Assembly (NCBI GenBank): GCA_916700875.1 | Contig: CAKAKS010000060.1 | Location: forward strand, 7,504,834-7,568,833 | Reading direction: 5' to 3' | Source: Sebastes aleutianus | Lineage: Eukaryota; Chordata; Actinopteri; Perciformes; Sebastidae | DNA: 64,000 bases | Part shown: positions 11,613-24,238 of the stretch, piece by piece | How positions within the stretch are numbered: position 1 is the stretch's first letter | Layout of the letters: each line of letters starts with the position of its first letter | Program-made: the position numbers and the translations under genes | The notes under the pieces: model-generated | Databases searched by the model: none | Told to the model about the DNA's origin: nothing | What the model saw: only the letters and a program-made list of their open reading frames with translations

Positions 11613-12617
11613 CCCTCTGAGACCCATAATAGACCCAGTTTTGTCTTTTTTTTAGGGGCGTACAGGGGGTCTTTAGGGGGAGACAGCAGGTCAACAGTAA
11701 ATATCACATAGAAGTGGTGTACATTAGCTGAAAGCTGGGAACCTGAAGATGATGCCATTTGTTACACAGTGCTAAATTTAACCATTTTTTAACACTCGAG
11801 AATTGATAAAAAAATGATCAATAATCCCTCCAAAATACCACATTAAGACACCAAGACGTTGTGGAACACCATAGAAAAAGCCATTCCATGATTTGGTATC
11901 AAAAACTTTGGAAATTTGGAGATTTCTATAAGAATTATATTTGTCTGTGATTGGATGGCGAGCACTTCTATTGTGTAAACTGCTCAGAAACCCCCTAATT
12001 GTCAATCTAGCTAGGAAAGCCATCCATCCTCTGAATGCTCTAGGTCTCTAGTTTGTAGCTGTAAAGATTCATGAGGCTGTGATTATCCTAGAGGTCACCA
12101 CAGGTCATTTTATACAGAGAGATCAAGTTTCAAAAAATGGTCTTACTACAATGAAATGCTATGGGGACTAATATCATCACACATGAATACAGTTGGGCTC
12201 ATTGGATCCACAAGAGTCTCAGCTTTACAGTGATACCCAATTTATGTAATTCAACACTGTTTAGGGACCCCAGTAAGCAGAAATATTCAGATACATCAAT
12301 TTAGAATAAAGGGGAGACTCGTGGGTACCCATAGAACCCATTTTCATTCACATATCTTGAGGTCAGAGGTCAAGGGGACCCCTTTGAAAATGGCAATGTC
12401 AGTTTTTCCTCGCCAAAAATGTTGCGTAAATTTGGGGCGTTATTTAGCCTCCTTACTGATAAGGTAGCATGACATGGTTGCTACCAATGGATACCTTAAT
12501 GTTTTGTAGTTTCATATGATATCTGTACCCTCCAGCTCTAAAAAACAGAACCTGCTAGAGCCTCTGAAAGACGAAAAGTTTGTCGGGATTGCCCGCGATC
12601 CCGTGCGTCTCAGGGGG
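11613..12617 (+). mobile_element. TTAA-flanked MITE, copy B, full length
   Basis: The left end TTAA|CCCTCTGAGACCC (TTAA at 11609-11612) mirrors the right end GTCTCAGGGGG|TTGA (12618-12621, a one-base decay of TTAA). At 1005 bp it is the most complete copy here. No transposase is visible. TTAA sites plus CCC-starting termini point to a piggyBac-like non-autonomous element (inference from family knowledge). It carries the shared core at about 12309-12535 with a perfect DR1 motif at 12360-12372. The minus frame at 11778-12023 is also open in copy A but shows no excess of synonymous change. Confidence 0.65.
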
Positions 12618-12621
12618 TTGA

Positions 12622-13573
12622 AGTTCAAACGTCTAGATTAGAGCAGCCACCTGTCAGATTTAAAGTAGCCCGTGTCCATCATTGCAGCTGTTGAGAGAGA
12701 CCGTCCTACCGTGTTTCTGACATCAACTGCATGTCTGTCTCTTTTCCACCCTCTTAGTGGCGTATGTGTCCGTCTGTCTGTCACCATCACTGCCCCTCAT
12801 CCCGTCTGTCTGTCTGTCTGCCTGCGCGTCCAGCCTCTCCACACTAGAGTTGATGCATAGCCAGATTAAGCCCGTCAGACTTGTCACACTCGGCTGACAG
12901 TCAGCGTGACACAGAGCCAAATCAGACAAGGATGTGACGAACGACGCCTTCAGCCTACCTTTGTTTGCTTTTGCTTTGCCAGTCATTTTGTGCATCATTT
13001 CACACTTCAGATGTTATTCTTTTCCTGTGGCAAATGATGGATTAGATAATTCCTCCAAAAAGAAAAGAAAAAAATAGGTTATTTTTTCAGGCATTTCTGC
13101 TTTCTACCTAAGAAGGCTAGAGGATGATATGCACCAGGGATGTTATCAGGTCAGTAAATTGCCAGAATAAAAAGGAATTTTTGGAATGAGGCTGACACAA
13201 AGTCCCAACAAACAGCTTTATTTAATTTAGTGTGTTCTTAGTCTAGGAACAGCTAGACTTAGTACGGTGCCATATTAGGGCCATTGTAGGTAAAAAAACA
13301 AAACAACGAGGAGACGAAGGAGGGGGTAATATTCTGACAAAAAACTCTGAATTTCCGAGATTAAAGTCATGCATTACGAGAAAAAAAATGTGGATATTCT
13401 CTGAGATTATAAAGTCATAAATTTGTGAGAAAAACTCACAAACTTTGTTTGTTCAAGGAAGCACATCACTTCACTTTGCAAGGTTGGATCAACCTCATCA
13501 GACGCCACCGTTAAACACTGCAGTAACGTAAGCCGCCGAGTCCAAAATATATTATATTGTAGCGGACTCTAAG
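12622..13573. other. No gene recognised; degenerate GTCTGTCT run and tandem-like patch
   Basis: TGTCTGTC-rich sequence at about 12770-12830. At 13340-13440 there are diverged units of a GAGATTAAAGTCAT...ACGAGAAAA motif; a related patch sits near 19630-19690. No supported exon. Confidence 0.45.
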
Positions 13574-13971
13574 GCCATCCATCCATTCATCCATCCATCC
13601 ATCCATCCATCCATCCATCCATCCATCCATCCATCAAACCATCCATCGATCCATTCATCGATCCATCCAACCATCCATCCATCCATCCAACCATCCATCC
13701 ATCCATCCGTCCATCCGTCCGTCCGTCCATCCATCCATCCATCCATCCATTCATCCATCCATCCAACCATCCATCCAACCATCCATCCATCCATCCATCC
13801 ATCCATCCATCCATCCATCCATCCATCCATTCATCCATCCATCCATCCATCCATCCATCCATCCATCCATCCATTCATCCATCCATCCAACCATCCATCC
13901 AACCATCCATCCATCCATCCATCCATCCATCCATCCATCCATCCATCCATCCATCCATCCATCCATCCATC
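13574..13971. repeat. (TCCA)n tetranucleotide microsatellite, about 400 bp
   Basis: Nearly continuous ATCC/TCCA repeats with scattered variants (TTCA, AACC, TCGA, CCGT), some recurring in order (ATTC and CAAC interruptions), which suggests block duplication inside the array. The minus-strand WMDG peptides are produced by the repeat and are not genes. Confidence 0.97.
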
Positions 13972-14171
13972 ACACTGACGCAGTGACAGTTGGGCACGGT
14001 CCCTTAACGATCCTAGAGTGTAACTATGGTAACGCAGTGTGTTTGGAGTAACGTTTTCCCAGCGGTTGTTTTTTAGTGTTAGCTGCGCTGAAATAAAAAA
14101 AATGCCTTTGTGTAGTCAGAGATAGAAGTTGTTCGTCTCTACTTTCCTGTAACTTCTACAATATTAATATT

Positions 14172-14500
14172 TATGTATGTTCATAAAAGAACACAGAAAG
14201 AACTTAAAAGAAAACATACTATATATATGTATCTCTAAGGACCTTCGCCGCGCTCAGAGGCCGTTCGTCGGAGAGAACATCGGAAACAGCAATCTTAAGG
14301 ATTTATATGATAACTCATTGGCAAAATAAAACGTACAACAGGTCTAACATGAGAATAAAGTACAATGTATAACACTGCCATCATTATGTTCATAAAATAA
14401 CTCAGAAAGAACATGAAAGAAAATGTGAATATGTATCTTTCAGGACTGTCGTCTCACTCGGAGGCCATCCTTTCCATGATAACGCTAGGCAAAAATAAAT
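14172..14500. repeat. Diverged direct repeat, about 210-bp period
   Basis: Blocks at 14178-14335 recur at 14390-14497: GTTCATAAAA, CAGAAAGAAC, AAGAAAA, ATATGTATCT, GGACC/TGTCG, GAGGCC, TGATAAC and GGCAAAATAAA. It looks like an old tandem duplication of unknown nature. Confidence 0.45.
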
Positions 14501-15440
14501 AAATAAAAAAAATTTAAAAAATGCAACTATCGTTGTAGTGAACCGGACTAAACACTTTTAAGCCAACAATATTAGGGACCAATTGTTTATTTATATTAAA
14601 ATAAATACATTTATTTATGAAAATAAAAATCTTTTTTATCTTTTAAAAATGTTTGTCTTTGAAACCATTGTGATGTCAGATGTGTGTTGCGGTGTACGGG
14701 GCTCGGGTTAGGGTTCTGTGGGGGGCCTAGGGCACCAAAAGGGCTAGAGCTGGCCGTGTATATTGTTCATTGCTGTCATTGTGCTCTTCATCATTGCGTT
14801 CATTCATTTGAATGTTAGTAGTAATTAGTTTTGTGTGTAGTTTAATAAACCTTTCATTTATAAAGCACTTGATCATCTGGTTTTGTGAGTATGAATCATT
14901 ATAATCACTGTACATGAGCCAAGAACTCAGTGGCAACTTTCCACAATTGAGACTGAATTAACTAATAATTAATAATTGGCCTCAATTTCCCTTTATGAAT
15001 AGCGGTGCCCCGAGGCAGATTCAACGCAAGTTAAATTCTGTTAAAACTGATTATTTCTGGTAGCCTTAGTTGAGTGCAATCACTCTCCTTTATCTTTTAT
15101 ACCAAGTTAATGTGTGTACGGTGCGTATTCTTGGAGCCCTTGAGGCTTATAAGTTATTGTGACATATTTTGGTTTTATGAAATGCATTTATGCTATGGTC
15201 ACTCGCCAACAAACTGTCATAAGTCATCAAATTGGAAAACCGTAAATCATTACCAGCGGCGACAGCGACGCTGGTATTGTTTTCACCTTGTGAGTCTGTG
15301 TGTGACTCATCGTAGCAGAATGTGGTCCTGAGACACATGCTGTTGCAGCAACTACCACAGAGGACGTTTAGGGACTTTGCCTGTGGACAGATTTTGTCAG
15401 CGTGATAGCGCCGCAACCGTGCAAGATGCAGTCACGAAAC
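14501..15440. other. No gene recognised
   Basis: AT-rich sequence to about 14660, then unique-looking sequence. Frames at 15074-15331 and 15147-15416 overlap on opposite strands and carry no motif. Confidence 0.45.
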
Positions 15441-15540
15441 TTTACAGGTGTGAAGTTGAGATCAAAATGAAGGCCGAATTTGAGGATGGGTATGTTCCGG
15501 CGGAAGTAGCGGGGTAGGAAGTGTCCCCCGGCCCGCTTTG
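15441..15540 (+). repeat. Interspersed repeat W
   Basis: TGAGATCAAAATGAAGGCCG followed by a GGTATG/TCC block and a C/G-rich CCCCGG segment. A second copy lies at 44122-44230, with AAATGAAGGCCGGGTTC and GATTGGTATGGTCC. Class unknown. Confidence 0.45.
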
Positions 15541-15963
15541 AAGTCGCAACTGGTGTGATTCCATTGCAAGATGGTCTCTAGTTTATTTCTGACTAAAATT
15601 TTGATCTTGCTTTTTTGTTACATCATGAAATTAAATACATGAAATATATTATGCTGACACTTTTGTCTGAAGCAAACACACACACACACATTGGAAACAA
15701 TTTGTGGTTTAGTGCCTTGCTCAAGGATATTTGTGACCTGTGGTTATGAAGAGTCAGGACTCGAAACACAAACACTACACTACAATTCTATAGTTCACAA
15801 ACATCAGACATAATATGTCATCCAGAGTAGGCTCGCATGACCACGTCCCCTTTTTGGGGAAACCAGTCACGTGTCCCTCATAGACGGTAACAGAGTAAAC
15901 AGAAGAAGTTGAAACATGTCTCCAAACTTCTACTTTAAACAAACCAGTAATAGTAGTAACGCT

Positions 15964-16138
15964 ATGCTGAAGAGTTGCTGTGTAGTTCCTTGCACCAACA
16001 ATAAATCCCAAAATGCTGATCTCTGATTTGTTCCCCTGCCATGTCCCAAAAAGATCTAATAGAGGAGCTTTATGGCTCAAAGCTATAGACCAGACCAGCA
16101 TGGCTTTATGGTTCCAGGCTATAGACCAGACCAGCATG
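15964..16138 (+). pseudogene. Degenerate THAP-type zinc-finger sequence
   Basis: An ATG at 15964 gives MLKSCCVVPCTNNKSQNADL, matching the start of a THAP domain (Cys5 and Cys10 spaced C-x4-C, then N). A stop follows at once. The +1 frame from about 16016 resumes with LFPCHVPKRSNRGALWLKAI, matching the THAP stretch of a proline, basic residues and an invariant Trp. The distal Cys-x2-His part is lost, and a 36-bp tandem duplication (16067-16102 and 16103-16138) interrupts it. THAP fingers occur in host genes and in transposon-derived proteins; given the surroundings a transposon source is likelier, but this is inference. Confidence 0.45.
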
Positions 16139-19100
16139 GCGTCATCGTCAAGGCTGCGCTCCCTTTTGGGGGAAAGAAACTCGCCGTCACAGGAGAGAAA
16201 ATTATGAAAAGCTGTTGTGTAGCGGGTCAACCGAGGCTTTCACACTGATATTTGAGGCTCATATGATACATGAATATTCACTGTCAGTGTGCTAAATAGC
16301 TAAAGTGACTAGCATGGCTAGCTAACGTTAGCTTGAGTGGGAGGCTGCTGCAGTAATACAGTCATACGTTAACGTTATAGCAGCATCAGACTGTCGTCTC
16401 CAACTAAATCTCAGCCGATAGATCAAACAGCTGGCTGTTAACACGTTGATTATTTACAGACAACACTCAGCCTAACGGGATTCAATCAGATATGTAGAGA
16501 CGTCTGGATAAGCAATATCTGTCCACTCTGTTGGACGGGGGAAGATTGAAGAGACGTGACGGCGATTAACCTTTATTAAGGTATCGCGAACGCTGAGGTT
16601 CAGGCAAGGTCGCAAAATAATTATTAAACATGTTTAGAAAACAATTGTTTGTATAACAAGACATAGATGCATACAAATTTGTCAAAACTACAATCCAAAC
16701 ATATGTCAAATGCAAAAAAAAGAAGAAGACAAGAAAGGTTTTGAAATGACTACAGTGAAGCAGGTGTTTGAAGGACAGATGTCGGGCGAAGCCGAGTGGA
16801 ATTGTTGCCAAAACTGCTGCGTGCACAAACTCAAATGTGTTCAGCTAAACCATCAGGCGCTGGTGCTTTGGTACTGCTGCTATTATTACCTACAGGTAAG
16901 TAGTGGTGTATTTGTTTAGAACTGAAATGAAACACCTGTATAAGTGATTAACCAGGTGTTAATCATTTACAGGAAAATAAGTGATACCTGGCAGCCAGTC
17001 ACGACTGAACATCCTCAATGGCCGTGGTGTAACTCACAGCAGGCGGGGAGATTCAGGTTCAAGTGCAGGGTCTGAAAATGGAACTAAATCAATTTAGACC
17101 AAGTGGGTTATATAGTTAGTAATGGGCATAATAGCCTATTAGGTAAGACTTTGGTAGATTGAGTAGCAGGGACATTATTTTCCTAATAATACATGTTTCC
17201 GGAGTGATCTCCACAGCTATACCACTAGAGATAAGTGAGTAAGTACGTTTCTTTTGTTTCTTGATTTGGGTGAACTGACCCTTTAACTTGTACCTTAAAA
17301 TACAAAAGAAAATAAATAAAAGAATTAATAAAAATAAATACATACAGAAGGAAAAGTTAAATTAAACAGAAGAGTAACTAAATAAGGGAATTAATACAAG
17401 GATAAATAAATAAAGACGCAAATTAAAACAGAAATATCAATTTATTTCACATTTTATCAATAAATGAATGGCTGCATTTTTTTTATATTATTTTTGCTGC
17501 ATTTAATGACATATTTATTTATTTATTTATTGAGTCATTTATTGATTTATTGATTTATTTTTGTTATATATGTTTGTACTGTACACTGAGTTCAACAATT
17601 CAATTGACTTAAATGAAAATAAACAAACCATTAAAGGGGACACAGTGATGATTGTTTGGGTGATTATCCATATACATACTGTAACTAAAAACTGTTGTCC
17701 TTGTTCTCTGTCCTTGTAAGACAAACAGTAGCAAACAGTGAGACAGTAGCTGCTGGGCTCAACCTCAATACGCCGCTGTTAAACTGCAGCCTGGCCACGA
17801 GCCAAGCTCGTCAAACTGGAGTACAGTATGGACGGGACTAATGAAGCACACTAGAGTGGATCCTCCATTAATCATTTGTGGGTCTTGTATAATCTTCGTC
17901 TATCCGTGTGTGACAGAGTGTCTGTGTCCTTAAACGACCTTTCGTCTGCCACCAGCGCTCACCTATTGCACAAAAGATCCTCATGAGCGAATGCTGAACT
18001 TCCACTGTGTTATCTTCTGTAAACTATGATATCACTAAGTAGCTCAGTGGTGCGTTCATTAGCTGAGCAAAAATGATACCAGTGCAAAATGACTGTGGTG
18101 AACAGTCAAAGACATTTGTTAAACCCCTTGTTCCATCAAGACTTAATTTGACTCCCTACACATAACACATTATTGACTTTGGATGTCTGATGTTGGACCA
18201 TTTAAAATGTCTAAAAGCACATGTGACTGGCTTTCCCTGCTAGATCCAGTTGCATTGAATGGTGATACTTCATGATAAATAATTGTTGCATGATGTTGTA
18301 TTTCTCTCTTTACTTGTTTGATTAATGCTCATCTGGGAGACCTCTAAACTATGAATAAAAGTCTAGATTCATGTTTTTACTTGTTAAACATGCAGAAGTT
18401 GAAGTACTTTTGAGGATATTTTGCAAGTCATGTCACACATTTTAAGCTTTTTCGCGAAAGTTAAGCAGTCAACGTAAACCGTCACATACAGAGGCGCAGT
18501 CGCAAAACTAAGAAAAGATCATAGTTTAGGTCAAAATAAATATGTTTGTTATGTAAATTAAGTTATGTATGTCAGTAAGTGTTATTCAAATGCCATTTGG
18601 TGAGACCAAGCTGTTTTTTTGTTTTTTTTTGCCTAAACCTAACCAAACCGTTTCGAGGGCGTATATTGTATTAGGCATGTCCTGTAGTACTGGACCTGAA
18701 AATCTGGGATTGGACAGTAAAATAACACAGATTAGAGACCATAAAACTGGGGTGGACACAAAAAAATCACCTTACCGACTGTCTGTTTTTTTTTGGAAAG
18801 AGAAGGCTCTAGATATTTGAGCATCCAAACCAGGCGACACTGCCTGTGGGCCTTATTCAGTAGTGTCTGTGGGCTTTTTTTCCGCACACTGTGTATCCAC
18901 AGTCCCCCTTATTGTTTGATTCCAAAGAAATAAAACTGAATATCACCCTTAGCCGTTTATAATCTGAGAGACGATCCACGTAGTTTTATTGTCCAGCAGG
19001 GAGACATTTCATATTTCCTCTAGCCGATCCTGTTAGATAAGAGTCAGACCAAATATAAACAGTCCACCAGAGCCACATTTTTGAGTGACTCTTTTTCTCC

Positions 19101-20717
19101 ACGTCTGTTGCTGCACAACTCTGAATCACCTCAGTAGCCCCAGTTCTTGGTTTGTTATGCAATCACATTCTCAGCATGCTTGAATTTTCAGTGTAACAGA
19201 TGCGACCAACCCCATGGTTTAATAGTCTGTTCCCCAATCCATGTTTGTCTGACTGACTGCTGTCTCACTGATAAGCACATGTCCCTGTGTGACCCAGCAG
19301 AGGAGTCAGAGCTGGCTGTTAGAGTTGCTAGTTATCCCCATATGTTACAATGACAGGCAGATAGTACACACATACACATACTCCAATACTAATAATGCCA
19401 CGATGGAAACTCTCCTTCCTTTACCAACTCCAGGGAGGTCAGAGGGGTCATGCACGGCTCCATAACAGCAGGGCTGAAGCTGGTAAAGCTAGTCATTATG
19501 AAGGTTTGTGCATTTCCTTTGTTCAAATACAGTCTCTCGAGGCCACCTTGCAATGTTATTTGTATTATTATATTTCATTTTAAAGCTGCAGTGGGTGAAA
19601 ATTACGATGGAGTATTAGGGTCACATTGAGAAAAAAAAAAATCTGAGATTTCGTGAATAAAGTCATAATATTATAAAGTAGTAATTTTACGTGTTTTTTT
19701 AGAGGGGAAATTGAGCAGCCTGTGTGAAATTTTTTTCAGGGTGGGGAGTTGTTTCTTTTGGGCTTGTTTCTTTGGACATGGTTGCTTGTTTCTCTCGTGA
19801 GATCTGGCAACACTGTCAGTCACTCACTCAGTGACAGACTATTGCGTTTGAAGGGCTGGGCCTCTGCGGTACAGCCAAAAAAAGCAAGGACAGCAGACTC
19901 TTGAGCACATTTAAAGCCACTGTGAACATCAGTGTACTCTTTCTGTTTTTGCCCTAGCCATGTGTTTCTAATCACCTGTGGTGGCTCGATTATTCAGTAC
20001 GGGATGAGTTAGTTTTGTCCAAATAAGAAGACGTCATCTTTCTTTGCAAGTCTCCTATAAATTACTTTTATATATTACTAAATTATGTAATTGCTGCCTG
20101 CATTAAATGTATGTTCAAATGCAATGTTTTTTTCCCTAATGAATGAAGGGCTACATTTATTGTGCTGGTGTTGCCGGGAAGTGGTTGGAGTGGATGGATG
20201 GCGTGTGATTAGTTTTAGGCAACAAAAGCACTTAGTGAAAGCTTGTGGTTTGGGTAAAACATGAATAAATGCCTCATGCTAAGAACTGCAAACGTTTTTC
20301 TGTAATGCAGTAGTTGTTACGAGCAGATGTTGTATTGTAAGATCGGATATTTTGGTGGAAAGCAAACAAAATATGTTGTTAGTGAACATTTTGCAGCTCT
20401 TTCTGCTGTTTCCAGTTCTTTGTCAGTGAGAAAACTTAAACAAAAGTTGATAGAGACAATCAAACGTCTCCATTTTTCCCTTTTCTATTTCAATTATAAA
20501 TGTTACACTGCTGCGGCGGCGTTTCCCAGACGTTTGTGTTCTCTGCGTTGCTCAGACTTTGAAGTCTTCCAGCCGGATAGATCCAGAGAAGACGCAGGAG
20601 TCCATGGGTTGTCCTTAAATGACCGGAGCGCAGACAAACACCCACCTGGAGCCTCAAATTTGTCCAACAGCAAACACACAGCCTGTCGGGACGACTAGCC
20701 GTCCTCAGATGACCCGG

Positions 20718-20718
<1 letters not shown>
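16139..20718. other. No gene recognised; AT-rich block 17290-17600
   Basis: Includes ATAAATAA-rich sequence at about 17290-17600, a GAGATT/AAGTCATAATATTA patch at 19630-19690 like that at 13340, and unique-looking DNA. A GC-richer piece at 20510-20700 has an open frame on the + strand without a recognised domain. No RNA gene seen. Confidence 0.4.
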
Positions 20719-20752
<34 letters not shown>

Positions 20753-20753
20753 A
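20719..20753. repeat. (ACAG)n microsatellite
   Basis: About eight ACAG units. Confidence 0.9.
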
Positions 20754-22662
20754 TAGCGGTAGTAGTGGGGTCAGACTGGACTGACTTAAAGGTATAGTCA
20801 GCAGAAAGAATGTGTGTCAGATTGGAAGAGATTGGTTGCAGGAACAGTCCTACCTGATAAGCCACTGACGGTTTGTGCAGTGCAGTCGTTTTATATGAAA
20901 TATAATGTAACATAAATAATATAACATTCATATAAAGGAATCAGATATAAAGTCCTTACTCCGAGACTCCTGAATAGAGCATATGATGTTTTAATTTCTC
21001 CACCAGAATAGAGTGAGACTGTGATTTAACACACACTATACAATAATGTCCTTATCAGTTGCTGGGATATGCACACGTTGTAAAAACCCCACGTTTTAAT
21101 TTCTGTTTCTTGCTGTGCAGCTGCACCTTAGTCGCTCCAACTCCGACAAGAATAACTTGCTCTGCAGTTAGATTAAAAAAAAGGCAAATCTATTCTGGGA
21201 CTTTTTTTCCCTGTTAAAGTTTCAGAAATCAGTAAGTTTACTTTTTTCAGCTGCTCCAGTTGTGTGGCAGGTGTATAATATGGATTCAACTGAAACATTA
21301 AAGCTTCTGTGGGCAGAAAGTTTTTGGCATCACCGGGCAAAAATTCCATAATAACCTTTCGGTATATTTTAATTCAAGTGTTCTGAGAGAAAACTAGACT
21401 TCTGCACCTCCTCATGGCTCTGTTGTCAGGCTTTAAAAAATCTAGCCCGTGACGGGAGACTTTGGCCAATCGAAGGTCATTTCAGAGAGAGAGAGCGTTC
21501 CTATTGGGGGTCCCTATTGGCTGTGCTCCGGCTGGTGGGCGGTGCTTGGTATTTTCTCAACTGATCTCAACATGGTATCGCTTTAATAACCTGTGTGGGC
21601 AATGTGAGCAGGACTGCTTCATGATAACATTGGATTTTGATATGATCTTTGCATCAGTGTGATGGCATACATGCCTGCCTGGTTATTGTATTCATTTTGC
21701 AAGTGATCCTGCAGAAAATGTGCTATTACTAAAATGTACTAATACCACAATATCTATTAATGTGGCAATATAAACATACATATACCGTGATAGAGGATTT
21801 TCTTCATATCTCCCACCCTTAAACCAGAATGTATTACTGTCCCCACCCTCCCATCTTCACCTCCGTAATGCCTTACTTCATTTAACAGGAAATCATGAAC
21901 AGTAAATCCTGTTAAATTGGGATTCCTATGGACAAACTCGTATTAAATGTGGGTTTGGGACTCATTATCCCAGAAAAGATGTGTATCTCCACATTTGGGT
22001 GATTTACATGTATATGGTTTTAGCTATAGAATATGTTCTTCTATGTGTTAGACAAAAAATCCCTCTAAAACAGTATGAACCTATCTCAAACATGCACTAG
22101 TGAACAATCAAAGCAAAGCTGTGGTTAGCTAAAAAGGTCCACTCCCTGTCTCATTTATGATGTCTCTGAATGTCCCAAACTTCATTGAAGAAACTGTCAA
22201 TTTTACTCCAAACATTTGTCAAATCAAACAGACATGGCTAGAAAACAAAACGATTCCTGGTTGGAGCTTAAAGCAATTTTTCTTATTTCATGAAAATGTG
22301 AAGAAGGATTTGATTGGACAATAATATTGGGGACCGTTGACATGAATGATAACGTTTTGGAAGCCCACTGTTTATTTATTCTTTCCCTTTTACAACCGTT
22401 CAGTACCACTGACATGAATACAAGTCAAATGCAAAGTTTCTTCTGATATTGCTCGCCATTCAAACTCAGTTTGCGGAAGTGAGGTCACTTGTAAAACAGA
22501 CTTAGTTAATGTTGCGACTCTTTGAAGATCGACAGCCCTGATAGCGACTAAATTGCTGCGTCATCAGACTTATCTCTGTGTGGATTCACAGGCTGCTCCT
22601 CTCAATATCAAACAGGATTAATCTGTGATAATGCTGCTCTAAACAGTTAGTCTAGTGTGGCA
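20754..22662. other. No gene recognised
   Basis: Unique-looking, moderately AT-rich sequence. No supported exon, RNA gene or transposon end. Confidence 0.4.
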
Positions 22663-22704
22663 GCCTCCTCTCCTCTCCTCTCCTCTCCTCTCCTCTCCTC
22701 TCCT
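22663..22704. repeat. (TCCTC)n pentanucleotide microsatellite
   Basis: About eight perfect TCCTC units. Confidence 0.95.
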
Positions 22705-23857
22705 TGACTTCCCCAGAATAATTTCAATCCATTTTATACACCACGGACTTCAACTCTGGATACTAATTTGGCTTCGTCACGAGCAGACAAATTGATGAAT
22801 CACTGGTAAAGCACATAATGAAGAAGATATCCGTCTACAGTACGTCACGGCAGCCCAGTTCTCGCCCTTTACTTTTCCATTTGTCAGGGCACAAGCTGTT
22901 GCGTGTATCCTGACTGCGATAAGACTCGATAAGAACAGGCAAATGCAGCTGAGATAAGACAAGCTAACAGAGATCCGTCGAGCCTTTCCAAACCTCAGAC
23001 GGGGTGTGTGTTTGTTTACCGTCTGTCTGCTTTTTCCACCAACAAATTCCTCCCTTCCTGTGTCATTTCACTTCTTGAACTTTATTTGATTTTTTTGTCT
23101 CTCTCCCCCTCTCTTAAAAAAAATATCTTTTCTTTCTCTTTTTTGTTTCTTTTCCTAGTTTTTCTTCTTCCTACAGGATTCTCTGTAACATCTGCCTTCC
23201 TCCTCTGTAATTTCCCTGTGATTTTATCTATACGATCTATCTGTCCTACACCCAGGGTTTGAAATTAGCACCTGCCACCTGCCAAATGCGGGTAAAATTG
23301 TTGGCAGTGGCGGATAAAATCATCAGGCCATCCGCCACTTTGGCAGACAGGGAAAACGCTAGGGATGTGAATAGAGAATCGGTTCTTGTAGGTTCCTTTT
23401 CTGATTCCTTGGCATCTCATGCCTCCGTGTCTATTTATTGCTTTCCGACAGTTCCGCATGCACAATGACGCATACGTACGCTGTATTATGTTTCAGGTTG
23501 TTTGGGACCAGAGCCACGGAGGAGAGAAAAAAATGCTCAAAAAGCATGGCGCTGCTATTACTACTAAACCTGAGGGGACGCGCTGTATTTTTCCCTGATA
23601 ATGCGACACTGAGAGCAACAAATCCATGTTGAAATCAACAGGAGGAGAGTTAGTAACATTATCTGTTAGCAGCCGGTGGGCAGTACAGTTCTGCTTGGCT
23701 AAATTGTTGCCATTGAGTTGCCATTGAGTTACATTATGAGGCATTCAAGCTCTGCTCAGTAAACATGACTATTGGGCGAAGGTAAATTACAGTTTGATGA
23801 AACAACTTGAATAAATCCAGTTGTTTTGCAGATGTTTTCACAGCAATATAAAGTAGA
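22705..23857. other. No gene recognised
   Basis: T-rich stretch at 23080-23170, otherwise unique-looking. Overlapping short frames on both strands at 23250-23750 have no domain. Confidence 0.4.
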
Positions 23858-23859
23858 TA

Positions 23860-24059
23860 CAGCGGGTAAAATAAGTATTGAACACGTCACCATTTTTCTC
23901 AGTAAATATATTTCCAAAGGTGCTATTGACATGACATTTTCACCAGATGTTGGTAACAACACAAGTAATCTATACATACAAAGAAACCAAAACAAATAAG
24001 TTCAGAAATTAAGTTATGTGTAATAATGTGAAATGACACAGGGAAAAAGTATTGAACAC
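23860..24059 (+). repeat. Left terminal inverted repeat of the Tc1-like element
   Basis: About 200 bp complementary to 25278-25477 with a few mismatches and small indels. GTATTGAACAC occurs near its outer end (about 23874) and near its inner end (about 24048), the probable transposase-binding direct repeats. Confidence 0.9.
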
Positions 24060-24238
24060 ATGAAGAAAGGGAGGTGCAAAAAGGCATGGATAGCCAAGAC
24101 AACATCTGAAATCTATCAGTAATTAGAAATTAATCCGGCCCCTTGTCAGTGCAAATTAATATCAGCTGGTTCAGTCCCAACTGATGGCCTATAAAAAGGT
24201 GTCTAATTACCAAGGTGTCACACAAGAAACATCTCATG

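Noticed and set aside
3982..12023. Related minus frames at 3982-4281 and 11778-12023 (MAFL.RLTIR.FLSSL)
   Set aside because: Shared only because both lie in copies of the same MITE. About half of the base differences change the amino acid, so no sign of protein constraint.
13552..13966. Minus-strand frames encoding repeated WMDG peptides
   Set aside because: They are the three-frame reading of the TCCA tetranucleotide array; no start context, no non-repeat domain.
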